This document shows, in pieces, positions 1 to 7,074 of a stretch of 21,783 bases of DNA. Every line of letters starts with the position of its first letter. The first letter of the stretch is position 1. This DNA comes from a virus. Below the pieces are notes generated by a model, which was not told where the DNA came from, did no database searches, and saw only the letters and a program-made list of their open reading frames with translations. Where the stretch lies: positions 1 to 21,783 of IMG/VR virus record IMGVR_UViG_3300031920_000141. One strand, given 5' to 3'. A program made the translations under genes and the position numbers.

Positions 1-9
1 GTCTGAGTG

Positions 10-30
10 AAAAACAGATAAAGTCTGTCT
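10..30 (-). terminator. Probable Rho-independent terminator closing the late transcript
   Basis: Read on the minus strand, ACAGA (28-24) pairs with UCUGU (18-14) around a CUUUA loop. G-U and A-U pairs can extend the stem to seven pairs, and a run of five U (14-10) follows. It lies about 25 nt after the stop codon of the last minus-strand gene, where the late operon should end. The stem is short and AT-rich, so strength is uncertain. Confidence 0.4.
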
Positions 31-52
31 AGTACCCCCTATATTGCACAAT

Positions 53-349
53 TTAAAACAGTGTTTTTCGTTCAGTTCCAAAATGTGTAGATGTGTTTGA
101 GGTGTTACAATCTTTGATTTTTAATGATGATTCAGCTCTGTTAATCTGTAGGAACATTAAAAGAAAATCATTGAAGCGCTGTGTGTTCTCGTCTGTAGTT
201 ATTTTAATCCACCATTCACCAGTATATTTATCTATCTTCCATATTTTATTGTTTGGTGCGTGTTCATTGAGTACATCAATACCTTTTGAATTGTCTACTT
301 TAAATTTAAATTCAATCACTCCACACCTCACTATCAATAGGATATCCAT
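53..349 (-). CDS. Unknown small protein downstream of HNH
   Basis: I do not recognise this 98-residue protein. It is mostly polar, with an aromatic segment (GEWWIKIT, about residues 44-51) followed by a predicted amphipathic helix; no signal peptide or membrane segment is visible. Its 5' end overlaps the end of the HNH gene, which points to translational coupling. The ATG at 349 gives a 38-bp overlap. A GTG at 319, preceded by GAGG at good distance, gives an 88-residue product and only an 8-bp overlap with the HNH stop, and is an attractive alternative start. The opposite-strand frame over the same DNA looks like a shadow (low complexity, no ribosome binding site). If the genome is circular, this gene lies between HNH and the terminase leader. 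Confidence 0.6.
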   Translation of the reverse strand: MDILLIVRCGVIEFKFKVDNSKGIDVLNEHAPNNKIWKIDKYTGEWWIKITTDENTQRFNDFLLMFLQINRAESSLKIKDCNTSNTSTHFGTERKTLF

Positions 350-641
350 CTGAATCAGCGCCTTGCCAAGGTTTAGGCTTCAATCCTCGCAGTAGTCTAT
401 CATCTACAGCTTTTGTTTTCTTCATGTGGCATCTATGGCATAGAGCCTGTAGGTTAGTCCATTCTAATCTTAAATCATAATCTATCTTAATAGCTATCTT
501 ATGGTCTATCTCAGTAGCAGCTACAACTAACTCTTTTTTAGTACATATCTCACATAGTGGATACTCTAATATATAAGCTGTTCTTATCTTAACCCATGAT
601 GTAGATACATAAAAAGGATTTCTCTCTTTGTTATTACTCAC
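312..641 (-). CDS. Phage HNH endonuclease (packaging-associated type)
   Basis: This 109-residue protein has the compact zinc-bound HNH fold. A C30-x2-C33 knuckle is followed by the catalytic D46-H47 pair (EIDH), N63 in WTNLQ, and the second knuckle C68-x2-C71 followed by H72. The length is normal for free-standing phage HNH proteins such as HK97 gp74. In cos-type siphoviruses these are encoded beside the terminase genes and stimulate specific DNA cleavage by the large subunit; that role is inferred here from family and position. Start is GTG at 641 with AGGAG about 8 nt upstream. The gene has its own AT-rich upstream region, after the terminator at 762-789, so it may be transcribed separately. 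It carries no RuvC or DNA-binding module and is not an IscB- or intron-type homing enzyme. Confidence 0.9.
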   Translation of the reverse strand: MSNNKERNPFYVSTSWVKIRTAYILEYPLCEICTKKELVVAATEIDHKIAIKIDYDLRLEWTNLQALCHRCHMKKTKAVDDRLLRGLKPKPWQGADSDGYPIDSEVWSD

Positions 642-748
642 GCTTATACTCCTAAATTATTTAAGAAGTATAACATAAGTCTATATTATGATATAAAAAA
701 GATAGAACTATTGTTAATAAAAAATCATTCTATATTAGATTTGAAGTA
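642..748 (-). promoter_or_regulatory. AT-rich leader and possible promoter of HNH
   Basis: No gene fits between the RNA terminator (762-789) and the HNH start. Read on the minus strand the segment is very AT-rich and holds a TATACT box about 30 nt before the GTG start, but no convincing -35 box. The ribosome binding site AGGAG precedes GTG 641. A promoter here is inferred from position and the -10-like box only. Confidence 0.3.
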
Positions 749-749
749 G

Positions 750-1152
750 GAAAAATAAGGCATAAGAGGGCTATTGAAAACCCCCTTATAACGCTTATTC
801 ATTCTCCATTGAGTTACTCAGTGAGGTTTCAAAGCTTTTGCAGTTTGAGCCATTACATAGTTATAATGCTGCAAAACATACTAGAACGCCGCGTTGTCGT
901 TTCGGCTCATTCCCAGTGGATATAAATATCCGTACCCAAGTCGTATGATAAAGGTGTGCGATTAGAATACGCACTCAACTAGCCCCATCAGCTCATTTTT
1001 AATTTTACTACTCTATGACCGTTAGTCTCAAGTAGTTCGTGGTTTTTTCTTGCTCATGCCACCACTTATAGGCATATACGATTTTAACCACTTATTTAAA
1101 GTTGTAGGTATTACAACTATCTCGATAATTCTACTTTAATAAAACTTTGCTT
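750..1152 (-). ncRNA. Candidate structured non-coding RNA of about 400 nt
   Basis: No reading frame fills this stretch, unusual in so compact a genome. On the minus strand it holds many complementary segments (forward coordinates): 1096-1106 with 1112-1117/1135-1139 (a stacked hairpin); 1039-1044 with 1086-1091; 1055-1060 with 1071-1076; 1007-1012 with 1031-1036; 956-960 with 970-974; 918-922 with 927-931; 851-855 with 864-868; and an 8-bp perfect stem 836-843 with 869-876. TGAGCC (909-904, minus) can pair with GGCTCA (851-846) inside the loop of the 8-bp stem, forming an H-type pseudoknot. The stretch ends in a strong terminator-like hairpin (762-789), which fixes the strand. It starts directly after the holin stop and ends before HNH. 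It lacks recognisable group I P/Q/R/S elements or a group II domain V, and is not tRNA- or tmRNA-like. Family unknown. Many short pairings occur by chance, so covariation is needed. Confidence 0.5.
751..789 (-). terminator. Rho-independent terminator after the structured RNA
   Basis: On the minus strand AUAAGGGGG (789-781) pairs with CCCUCUUAU (770-762): nine base pairs including one G-U, with a 10-nt loop. GCCUUAUUUUU follows. The U-rich tail lies only on the minus-strand 3' side. It separates the holin/RNA transcript from HNH. Confidence 0.6.
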
Positions 1153-1530
1153 TTACTTTATCTTATCTTTAAATGAGTTAATAAACCCACCGCCAAAGTA
1201 CCACGCTACTATAGTAAGCATTATCCAGCCAAGCTCAAAGGTAGCTACAAGCTCTAAATACTGCTTTAACTGCTCATTAGTTCCTAGTGACTGAATAATG
1301 ACACCAACCCAAAAAGCAAAGATAAAATTAAATGTAAATCCGAAAGCTAGATATCTCTGGGCACGTTTAAAAGGCTCATATAATGGCAACATCTTTAATT
1401 TAGTAGATACTGCCAACTGGTGCGCTGTTGCTTTCTCTTCATCTGAGTAGTACAAAGCATCACCAGTGTTTATAACTGCATCTACAGCCTTATTTGCTGT
1501 ATCACCATTAAATAAGCTTAAAAAACTCAT
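1153..1530 (-). CDS. Holin, three-TM gene-transfer-agent type
   Basis: This 125-residue protein begins with a soluble amphipathic part containing a Lys/Glu/Ala-rich helix (residues 1-55). Hydrophobic segments follow at about residues 60-82 (LAFGFTFNFIFAFWVGVIIQ) and 97-117 (FELGWIMLTIVAWYFGGGFI), with a charged tail ending in KDKIK. The layout and the Y-E-P-F-KRAQR stretch before the first segment resemble the family named holin of 3TMs, for gene-transfer release. By family it would permeabilise the inner membrane at lysis and release the endolysin. It is the last protein gene before the structured RNA, four bases after the preceding gene's stop. The M15 peptidase it would serve lies 9 kb upstream in the same operon direction. 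Confidence 0.75.
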   Translation of the reverse strand: MSFLSLFNGDTANKAVDAVINTGDALYYSDEEKATAHQLAVSTKLKMLPLYEPFKRAQRYLAFGFTFNFIFAFWVGVIIQSLGTNEQLKQYLELVATFELGWIMLTIVAWYFGGGFINSFKDKIK

Positions 1531-1534
1531 AATA

Positions 1535-1783
1535 TCACTCTCCTAAACTTTTATTACAATGATTATTTTCAAGCTTACCAAGAAAATAACACACTTTATC
1601 ATCAAACCATGTTGATGTATTAGCTAACTGTTTACGCCCTATATTAGAGCTTATTGTCTCATCCTGTGAACCATTCCAAATAATAACATTAAAAAGCTGG
1701 TCTAAAGCAAGTAAAAATCTAAACCAGCGTTTACGCTTTGAAACATCATTATCAAACTTTTCGTATAAATCATACTTAGTCAT
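1535..1783 (-). CDS. Conserved small phage protein (LDQLxN...DETIS family)
   Basis: The 82-residue product holds LALDQLFNVIIWNG (about residues 25-38), then SQDETISSNIGRKQ and a late NHC motif. From memory, this pattern marks a widespread family of small phage proteins of unknown function, often beside lysis or tail-end genes. The first helix is hydrophobic, so peripheral membrane association is possible; there is no clear signal peptide. The ATG overlaps the preceding gene's stop (ATGA), and the holin starts five bases after its own stop, so all three are co-translated. A lysis accessory role is inferred from position only. Confidence 0.65.
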   Translation of the reverse strand: MTKYDLYEKFDNDVSKRKRWFRFLLALDQLFNVIIWNGSQDETISSNIGRKQLANTSTWFDDKVCYFLGKLENNHCNKSLGE

Positions 1784-2124
1784 GCAAACACCCCTATCTT
1801 TTGAGGCATCATATAGCTCTGTTCCACTCCATTATCATCTATATATGTAATTGGTACATCATAAGCATATACACTCTTATATAGTCCATGTGACACATCA
1901 TCAGCAAACATTTCCTCATAAGTTCCTAGATTTGTAAGTGATGAAAACTTTGCTAAATCAAGCTTATTATCTCTAACCAAAGAGAGAGTTTTAACACCAT
2001 TATTTTTAATAGGTGTAAGAGTGTTACCATGTGTATAATTCCCGTCTTCGTCTACCATTTCATTATCAATTAACTCTTTTTTTAGTTGCTCTATATCTGA
2101 GCAGTAAAATACTTTATCTATCAT
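1780..2124 (-). CDS. Unknown protein behind the receptor-binding gene
   Basis: I do not recognise this 114-residue, acidic, soluble-looking protein. The N-terminus (MIDKVFYCSDIEQLKKEL) looks like strand-helix. The middle has a tyrosine-rich part (GLYKSVYAYDVPITYIDDNGVEQ), and it ends in MMPQKIGVFA. Genes in this slot, directly after a tail fibre, are often fibre chaperones or small virion proteins, but nothing here proves it. AAAAAGGGA lies shortly before the ATG, and its stop overlaps the next ATG. Confidence 0.6.
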   Translation of the reverse strand: MIDKVFYCSDIEQLKKELIDNEMVDEDGNYTHGNTLTPIKNNGVKTLSLVRDNKLDLAKFSSLTNLGTYEEMFADDVSHGLYKSVYAYDVPITYIDDNGVEQSYMMPQKIGVFA

Positions 2125-2222
2125 TTTTTTCCCTTTTTGATGTTATATATACCAGCTAAATATCTATCCATTCTATCTTCTGCTTCTTGGCTAAAACTAT
2201 GCAGGTGACATCTCAGTGGCAC
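2121..2222 (-). CDS. Possible 33-aa mini-gene between fibre and next gene
   Basis: A short frame opens at GTG 2222 inside the 3' end of the fibre gene (or at ATG 2171, 16 residues). It ends in TGA overlapping the next gene's ATG, the same ATGA coupling used throughout this operon. The product is hydrophilic, with a helix-like AEDRMDRYLAGIYNIKKGKK tail. It could be a real coupling peptide, or a frameshifted remnant of an older, longer fibre C-terminus. It is short, so chance is a serious alternative. Confidence 0.25.
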   Translation of the reverse strand: MPLRCHLHSFSQEAEDRMDRYLAGIYNIKKGKK

Positions 2223-3639
2223 TTAAGCTCTTATCGTAAATGAGATAGTTTTTCAGATGACCATATATAAACTGACTACCACCATTTCTATTACCTAGAT
2301 AAAACACTCCATTAGCAGCTATTCCAGTAGAAGTTGCTGCAAATCCTTGAGATGCAGCGATACCATTAACATACGGAACTGCTAACACTTTAGAACTTGA
2401 TATTGCTAGTCTATTAAATACAGTATTATCAATTGAAGTTACTAAAGAACCCCCCTTTCTAAATGCTACATTAGTACCATATGTATAAATATCGTATAGT
2501 CCACTAATACCCTCTAAGTCAAATAAGTTACCTGCCCCTATATTTCTTGTTTTAGCATCAATAATAACAGTACTTGCTTCTTCGTTTCGTGGTGCATTTC
2601 CAGCCCATTTAACACTACACACATCCGAACCCCTAGTAACAGCAGCAGTAGTAGTAGGTATATAACTTGAAGCAAATGGTAGCTGTTCCAATTGACTACC
2701 CCAAATCTCTATCTCATCACCATCAGTAAGCATCCTTATATAATGCCTACCAGCAGTAGAATCAGCAATATTACTAACATTAATCCTTACCCATTCAGTT
2801 CCTATTTCATCACCAAAATATAAATAAATACCATTAGTGTCTACTATTCCTATAGCTCCATTGCCTTTTAGTCTTTTAACATAAAATGAATTTGTATAGC
2901 TTTCTCCAACTATTATACTTCTAACTTGTGTAATGGTACTTGTACCAGCGAGTTTTATAACTTTTGTAGAGTTTGATATTCCATCTGGTGCTTTTCCGCC
3001 AATTGATAATGAAACATTCTGTGCAGCCCAATTACCAGTAGTATAATCACCACTATCTAGTGCTGAATTAGTACTACCACCCTCAACCAAAAGCCCATCA
3101 CTCTCAAACCTAGCTTCATCTATAGCAGCATACTGCAAAACACCATTTCTATCTATATATGAAGCTGTAGTAGCTCTAGTAAACGTAACATCTGTAGCTG
3201 GATTTGCACTTTTACGAGGTACTAAACTACCTAATAATGGTAAATCTAAAAGTAAATGTTTACCAAGTCCAAGCTCTTTAACTTTAGTTATCATCTGAAA
3301 TTCAGCAGTAATAGCCCAAATATCCTTAGTTAATTGAACTAATGAATAAACACTAGCAAATCTAAACTCTTTTACCTCTTCATCACCCTCTATTAACCAT
3401 GCAGCATTAAAAACACTTACACCATTAGATAGAGTTTGATAGTAAAAATCCTTAAAAGCTAACATCTGCTCATTAGAACTACATACAAATCTAAACTTTA
3501 CCATGTAATCATTACAGAAAGTTTTTCTTTGTCTAGTAGCATAATCAAAATTACTTCTAATGAAAGATGAACCGCCTTGCATTTGGTTACCTACAAGTTG
3601 CGTTTTTGGTAAAGTATCAGGATAGTCAATTAGTGCCAT
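2197..3639 (-). CDS. Receptor-binding tail protein with LamG-like C-terminus
   Basis: This 480-residue protein has two parts. Residues 1-115 look like a tail-attachment domain of the siphovirus tail-tip type (IDYPDTLPKTQLVGNQM... through AITAEFQM). Residues about 135-200 hold the module common in phage fibres: FTRATTASYIDRNGVL, then DEARFESDGLLVEGGSTN. The rest is beta-rich. Its last 140 residues (from about STVIIDAKTRNIG to LKNYLIYDKSLSATEM) match a concanavalin/LamG-like carbohydrate-binding sandwich, ending in the usual LSxxEM. It probably recognises a surface glycan. It follows the J-like tail tip, as expected for an adhesin. AAGGAATTAAA precedes the ATG. Fusing tip attachment and LamG adhesin in one chain makes it a likely host-range determinant. 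Confidence 0.8.
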   Translation of the reverse strand: MALIDYPDTLPKTQLVGNQMQGGSSFIRSNFDYATRQRKTFCNDYMVKFRFVCSSNEQMLAFKDFYYQTLSNGVSVFNAAWLIEGDEEVKEFRFASVYSLVQLTKDIWAITAEFQMITKVKELGLGKHLLLDLPLLGSLVPRKSANPATDVTFTRATTASYIDRNGVLQYAAIDEARFESDGLLVEGGSTNSALDSGDYTTGNWAAQNVSLSIGGKAPDGISNSTKVIKLAGTSTITQVRSIIVGESYTNSFYVKRLKGNGAIGIVDTNGIYLYFGDEIGTEWVRINVSNIADSTAGRHYIRMLTDGDEIEIWGSQLEQLPFASSYIPTTTAAVTRGSDVCSVKWAGNAPRNEEASTVIIDAKTRNIGAGNLFDLEGISGLYDIYTYGTNVAFRKGGSLVTSIDNTVFNRLAISSSKVLAVPYVNGIAASQGFAATSTGIAANGVFYLGNRNGGSQFIYGHLKNYLIYDKSLSATEMSPA

Positions 3640-3648
3640 TTTAATTCC

Positions 3649-6222
3649 TTAGTATATAGTTTCATCATAATTCGTAGCTGTAATAGTAATCTCATTACCA
3701 CTAGGCTTAATACTTATAACAATATAATCTTTCACAAAAGTGTTTGATATTCCCATAGAGAAATTAGTCTTATCAAACTCCTCACCATCATAAAGCCATG
3801 TCGGAACAGTTCCTAAAATCTCTATAGTATTAGAATCAACTACTACCATAGAAAGTATATCACTAACACTAGCATCTTCTTTTCTAAAGATAATGCTATC
3901 ATATATCCCATCAGATAAATCATAAGAGCAAGTTAATGTTATATAATTTCCATTTATATAAGATATTTGACCACCTATACCCCACTCAGGTAAATTATGA
4001 CTAATAGCAATTCTATCTAAAAACTCAGGAATTAATCCCTGTATATCTGTTTTAAACTCTACAGATTTTCTTCTAGCTTTATCTTGTTTATAAAGATAAG
4101 TAGCCATTTCTAAAGCTTTAACACCATCAGTACAGCCCCATAACTCAATTTCCTCAGGGAAAATACCATCTGTAGGATAAATAACTGTAGCCTCTTTAAA
4201 CTCATCACTATCACGATAAATAATCTTAATACTATCAGTCTCATCCTGTTCCGTAAAAAGATAAGATATCTTTAAGCTGTCTTTTATAATATTTGTTTCA
4301 TTATATAAAGCAGTCCTTATAGGCTTAATAGCATCATGTTTTAACTTTATCTCTGAACCACTAGGATATACATTATATCTGTTACTTTTAGCTGTCATTT
4401 GCATAGCATCATATAGAGTCATTTTAGAATCTATAGCACCATTAACGCTAGTATCAAGCGTATCAATTAGATTTAAATCTGCAATAGGTAAACGCCCCCC
4501 GTAAACATCATTACTATACAAATCCGTAATAACACTTTTTACATCTGATAATAAATCACTTCTAGTAACCCATGCGTTTATTGCAAACTGACCTATAGAG
4601 CTAATAGCATTAGATGCTCTTATCTTACACCAAAGCAGCGTGATATTATTAAGCGGCTCATAGTCTGGGTCTGCGTGTATAAACTTGATTGATTTTATAT
4701 AAGTCTTATCCATGCTTTGAACATTTGATGGCTCTGCTGTTATTCTTTTTATCTTTATGTTTGCTGTGCTTTGTGGCACTGTGTAGATATGTTTATATGT
4801 TGCTCTAATCGCTGAGTTATCTCTAGCTATCGTTTGAATAACCTCGTCTGTTGGAGTACCTGCCTCAGTGTAGTTGATGTTGAATTGAGTCGTTCTATCT
4901 TCTAAAGCACCAGTTGTAGAGTTTGAATTATAAACACCTGCTGGGTAGTGGTAGTCTATTTCAAAGCCTATGTGTGATTTGTCGTATAAGTATGCTCCGT
5001 AACCTGTTTCAAATTCAGCAGTATATAGTTTACCTCTTATGTAAACATCTCCAGAAACAGATAATAAAGGGCTAGGGCTAGTAAACGTATATCTTGCATC
5101 AAGTGGATACCCAGTAACGAGAAGATGTCTTTTTACTGTATAGTCAATAACACCTACTCTAAAGCAAGTTGAAATTGCTAGATTATATAAAATAACAACA
5201 TTTTCACCGCTAGTCTCCACAAATGTATCTTCTCCATCTTTTGTTGTGATAGCATAGCTTCCATCTGTTGCAATAACCCCATCTGGCTCAGTAACAAACG
5301 TATGAGTCTGAACAGTTACTACATTCGCTGTAACAGAATCAACTGTATAAATTCCATTGTTTGAAACTGTATTGCTGATTGTAATTGTTGACCCATTACT
5401 TAATGAACTTAAATCAGGCTCATCGCCATTTGCATAAGGATAAAAAGTAATAGTTGAGTTTTCAAATCTCATTACCATTGATTGATTTTGAGGTGTACCT
5501 CTTATCTCTAAGTTTTCAACGTCAGGAATAGTTTTAATTAGTTGGTGATAATTTGAGTCATTTACTTTAGTGTTAAAAAGTGCAGGTGTTTTAAAGTCAT
5601 CATGTTCTAGTTTTTCATATCTAAAGTAATCACTTTGAATTTCTTGTACGTTTGTATCGCTGATTAATAAATCATCTATTGCATATTTACCTTGACCGAT
5701 ACACATCAACTGATAAAGATACTCTTCATTATTCTCATATCTATAATATGGCGGTGCTATTAGTGCTGGATATGTTCTAACTTTTCCATATATTATAGGT
5801 ATAACTTGACCTACTTTAGCCTCGTTTTGTTGAGAGTTTAAAGAGTAAACACTAGAGGCTTGACCAGCGGAATTTCTACTAGCAAGTGATGTTTGCATAT
5901 TAGGGATTTTAGGCTTAAATATTTGACCTATTATATAAGATACAGCAGCAGATATAAATAAATTCGCTATAAATGTTACTACAGAACCACCAACAACACC
6001 AACCGCTAAAGCTGGTCTAAACATTATGATAATGATATCATCATCTTTTAGCTCAATATCATAATCATCTAGCACTATTTTTTTTTCATTTACATATATA
6101 TCACATGGTTTATCAAATCCATTTGGATATTTCTCTAACAAATAATCTATTAATCTATCATAGCTTATTTCTTCTACTGTCCTATCACCAATCTTAAAGA
6201 TATTAGATGTTACAAATGTCAT
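3649..6222 (-). CDS. Tail tip protein, gpI-like N-terminus fused to gpJ-like body
   Basis: In this 857-residue protein the first 70 residues form a small alpha-beta domain ending in DDDIIIIMFRP. A long hydrophobic stretch follows (about 72-103, ALAVGVVGG...YIIGQIF), as in lambda gpI-type tail assembly proteins. From about residue 120 (SSVYSLNSQQNEAKVGQVIPIIYGKVRTYP, GQGKYAIDDLLISDT) it shows the host-specificity/tip attachment (lambda gpJ, Phage-tail_3) signature. The rest is beta-rich, ending with baseplate-hub-like domains. The tip caps the tail tube and passes the receptor signal. Its start overlaps the NlpC gene stop (ATGA). It is shorter than lambda J (over 1100 aa) and probably lacks the terminal binding domains, which may be supplied by the next gene. 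Confidence 0.85.
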   Translation of the reverse strand: MTFVTSNIFKIGDRTVEEISYDRLIDYLLEKYPNGFDKPCDIYVNEKKIVLDDYDIELKDDDIIIIMFRPALAVGVVGGSVVTFIANLFISAAVSYIIGQIFKPKIPNMQTSLASRNSAGQASSVYSLNSQQNEAKVGQVIPIIYGKVRTYPALIAPPYYRYENNEEYLYQLMCIGQGKYAIDDLLISDTNVQEIQSDYFRYEKLEHDDFKTPALFNTKVNDSNYHQLIKTIPDVENLEIRGTPQNQSMVMRFENSTITFYPYANGDEPDLSSLSNGSTITISNTVSNNGIYTVDSVTANVVTVQTHTFVTEPDGVIATDGSYAITTKDGEDTFVETSGENVVILYNLAISTCFRVGVIDYTVKRHLLVTGYPLDARYTFTSPSPLLSVSGDVYIRGKLYTAEFETGYGAYLYDKSHIGFEIDYHYPAGVYNSNSTTGALEDRTTQFNINYTEAGTPTDEVIQTIARDNSAIRATYKHIYTVPQSTANIKIKRITAEPSNVQSMDKTYIKSIKFIHADPDYEPLNNITLLWCKIRASNAISSIGQFAINAWVTRSDLLSDVKSVITDLYSNDVYGGRLPIADLNLIDTLDTSVNGAIDSKMTLYDAMQMTAKSNRYNVYPSGSEIKLKHDAIKPIRTALYNETNIIKDSLKISYLFTEQDETDSIKIIYRDSDEFKEATVIYPTDGIFPEEIELWGCTDGVKALEMATYLYKQDKARRKSVEFKTDIQGLIPEFLDRIAISHNLPEWGIGGQISYINGNYITLTCSYDLSDGIYDSIIFRKEDASVSDILSMVVVDSNTIEILGTVPTWLYDGEEFDKTNFSMGISNTFVKDYIVISIKPSGNEITITATNYDETIY

Positions 6223-6578
6223 ACTCTTAATCCTTGTATATTTCCATACATTCTATGTATAAAATCCATTGTCTGATACACTACACCATCTAAACTAGCA
6301 TGAACTACACCGCCATCATAGTAAACACCAGCATGAAAGAAGATATTGTTTTTACCTAAAATGATTATATCTTTATTCTTATAATTTTCATCAATCTCTT
6401 TTAAGTTATGATGTTTTAACTCTTCTTTAAAATGCTTTATAGATGCAGTTAATGTTTTCGCTGTACCATCAGGCTTTGGCGCATCAGGTATCAGATAACA
6501 AACTAAATCCCAACAATGAGCACTATACGCATCATAAGGCTTACCAATTACATCATTTATTTTATCCTCAAAAGTCAT
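6219..6578 (-). CDS. NlpC/P60-like tail peptidase
   Basis: This is a short (119-121 aa) papain-like cysteine peptidase as found in tail tips (lambda gpK, GTA peptidase). Numbering from the upstream ATG at 6584, the putative nucleophile is C24 in AHCWDLV, the general base H84 in FFHAGVYYDGG, and the third polar residue H95 in VVHAS. It may trim the tail tip or open peptidoglycan during DNA entry. I prefer the ATG at 6578: GGGG is well spaced from it, and it overlaps the DUF1833-like gene's stop (ATGA). The ATG at 6584 lies too close to the GGGG. It lies between the DUF1833-like and J-like genes, the classic order. Confidence 0.85.
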   Translation of the reverse strand: MTFEDKINDVIGKPYDAYSAHCWDLVCYLIPDAPKPDGTAKTLTASIKHFKEELKHHNLKEIDENYKNKDIIILGKNNIFFHAGVYYDGGVVHASLDGVVYQTMDFIHRMYGNIQGLRV

Positions 6579-7072
6579 AGCCATAACCCCAAAAAACGCT
6601 GGTCAAAATATGCCTTATTCCCAGTAGGAATAGTTCTCTTGTACAAATCAGCTCTAGTAGCTACAGCGGTAATAGTCACATCATCAGTAACTATATTTGT
6701 TAGCACTAGACTAAGAGGTGAGGTCTGAGGCGTATCAAAACCATCTATATAAGCTCTATATATCAACTTTATTGGTTCATCTATATTCTCAGCAGCTAAC
6801 TCAAGCTCTCTAGTACCCTCACGCCCTACATTATCAAATACAAAAGCCAAATCTTGCTGAGGACTTCCAACCTCAGGCAGTCTAATATCAAAAGCAAAAC
6901 CCTCAAATGTAACTATGCTATCATCTTCTAGTTTCCAGTTATGGCTATCGTTATCCTTTACTAAATAATATGTTTGAGTAAATAAAGAATGGCTTATTTC
7001 TATAGTATCATAAGCCATTTCCGCTGTTGGATTAGCACTATAAATCTTTTTTAGTTCATTAGATAATGCCAT
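6575..7072 (-). CDS. DUF1833-like tail protein
   Basis: This 165-residue beta-rich protein begins MALSNELKKIYSANP, has the central TFEGFAFDIRLPEVGSPQQDL stretch, and ends RTIPTGNKAYFDQRFLGLWL. This matches the pattern I recall for DUF1833 phage proteins, encoded just before the NlpC-like peptidase in GTA-like and HK97-like tail modules. A distal-tail/baseplate role is inferred from that position. It is soluble, with no signal peptide. It starts two bases after the tape measure stop. Confidence 0.75.
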   Translation of the reverse strand: MALSNELKKIYSANPTAEMAYDTIEISHSLFTQTYYLVKDNDSHNWKLEDDSIVTFEGFAFDIRLPEVGSPQQDLAFVFDNVGREGTRELELAAENIDEPIKLIYRAYIDGFDTPQTSPLSLVLTNIVTDDVTITAVATRADLYKRTIPTGNKAYFDQRFLGLWL

Positions 7073-7074
7073 AA

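Noticed and set aside
93-353. Plus-strand frame opposite the small gene after HNH
   Set aside because: Low-complexity Leu/Ser/Ile protein, no ribosome binding site, and antisense to a better minus-strand gene.
750-1152. Group I or group II intron, hammerhead ribozyme, tmRNA, IscB-type omega RNA
   Set aside because: No P3/P7 complement to GACTAACGGTC, no domain V hairpin, CUGAUGG lacks the hammerhead A9, no CCA-ended acceptor. The nearby HNH protein has no RuvC or PLMP part. An omega RNA was not excluded by search, only unsupported.
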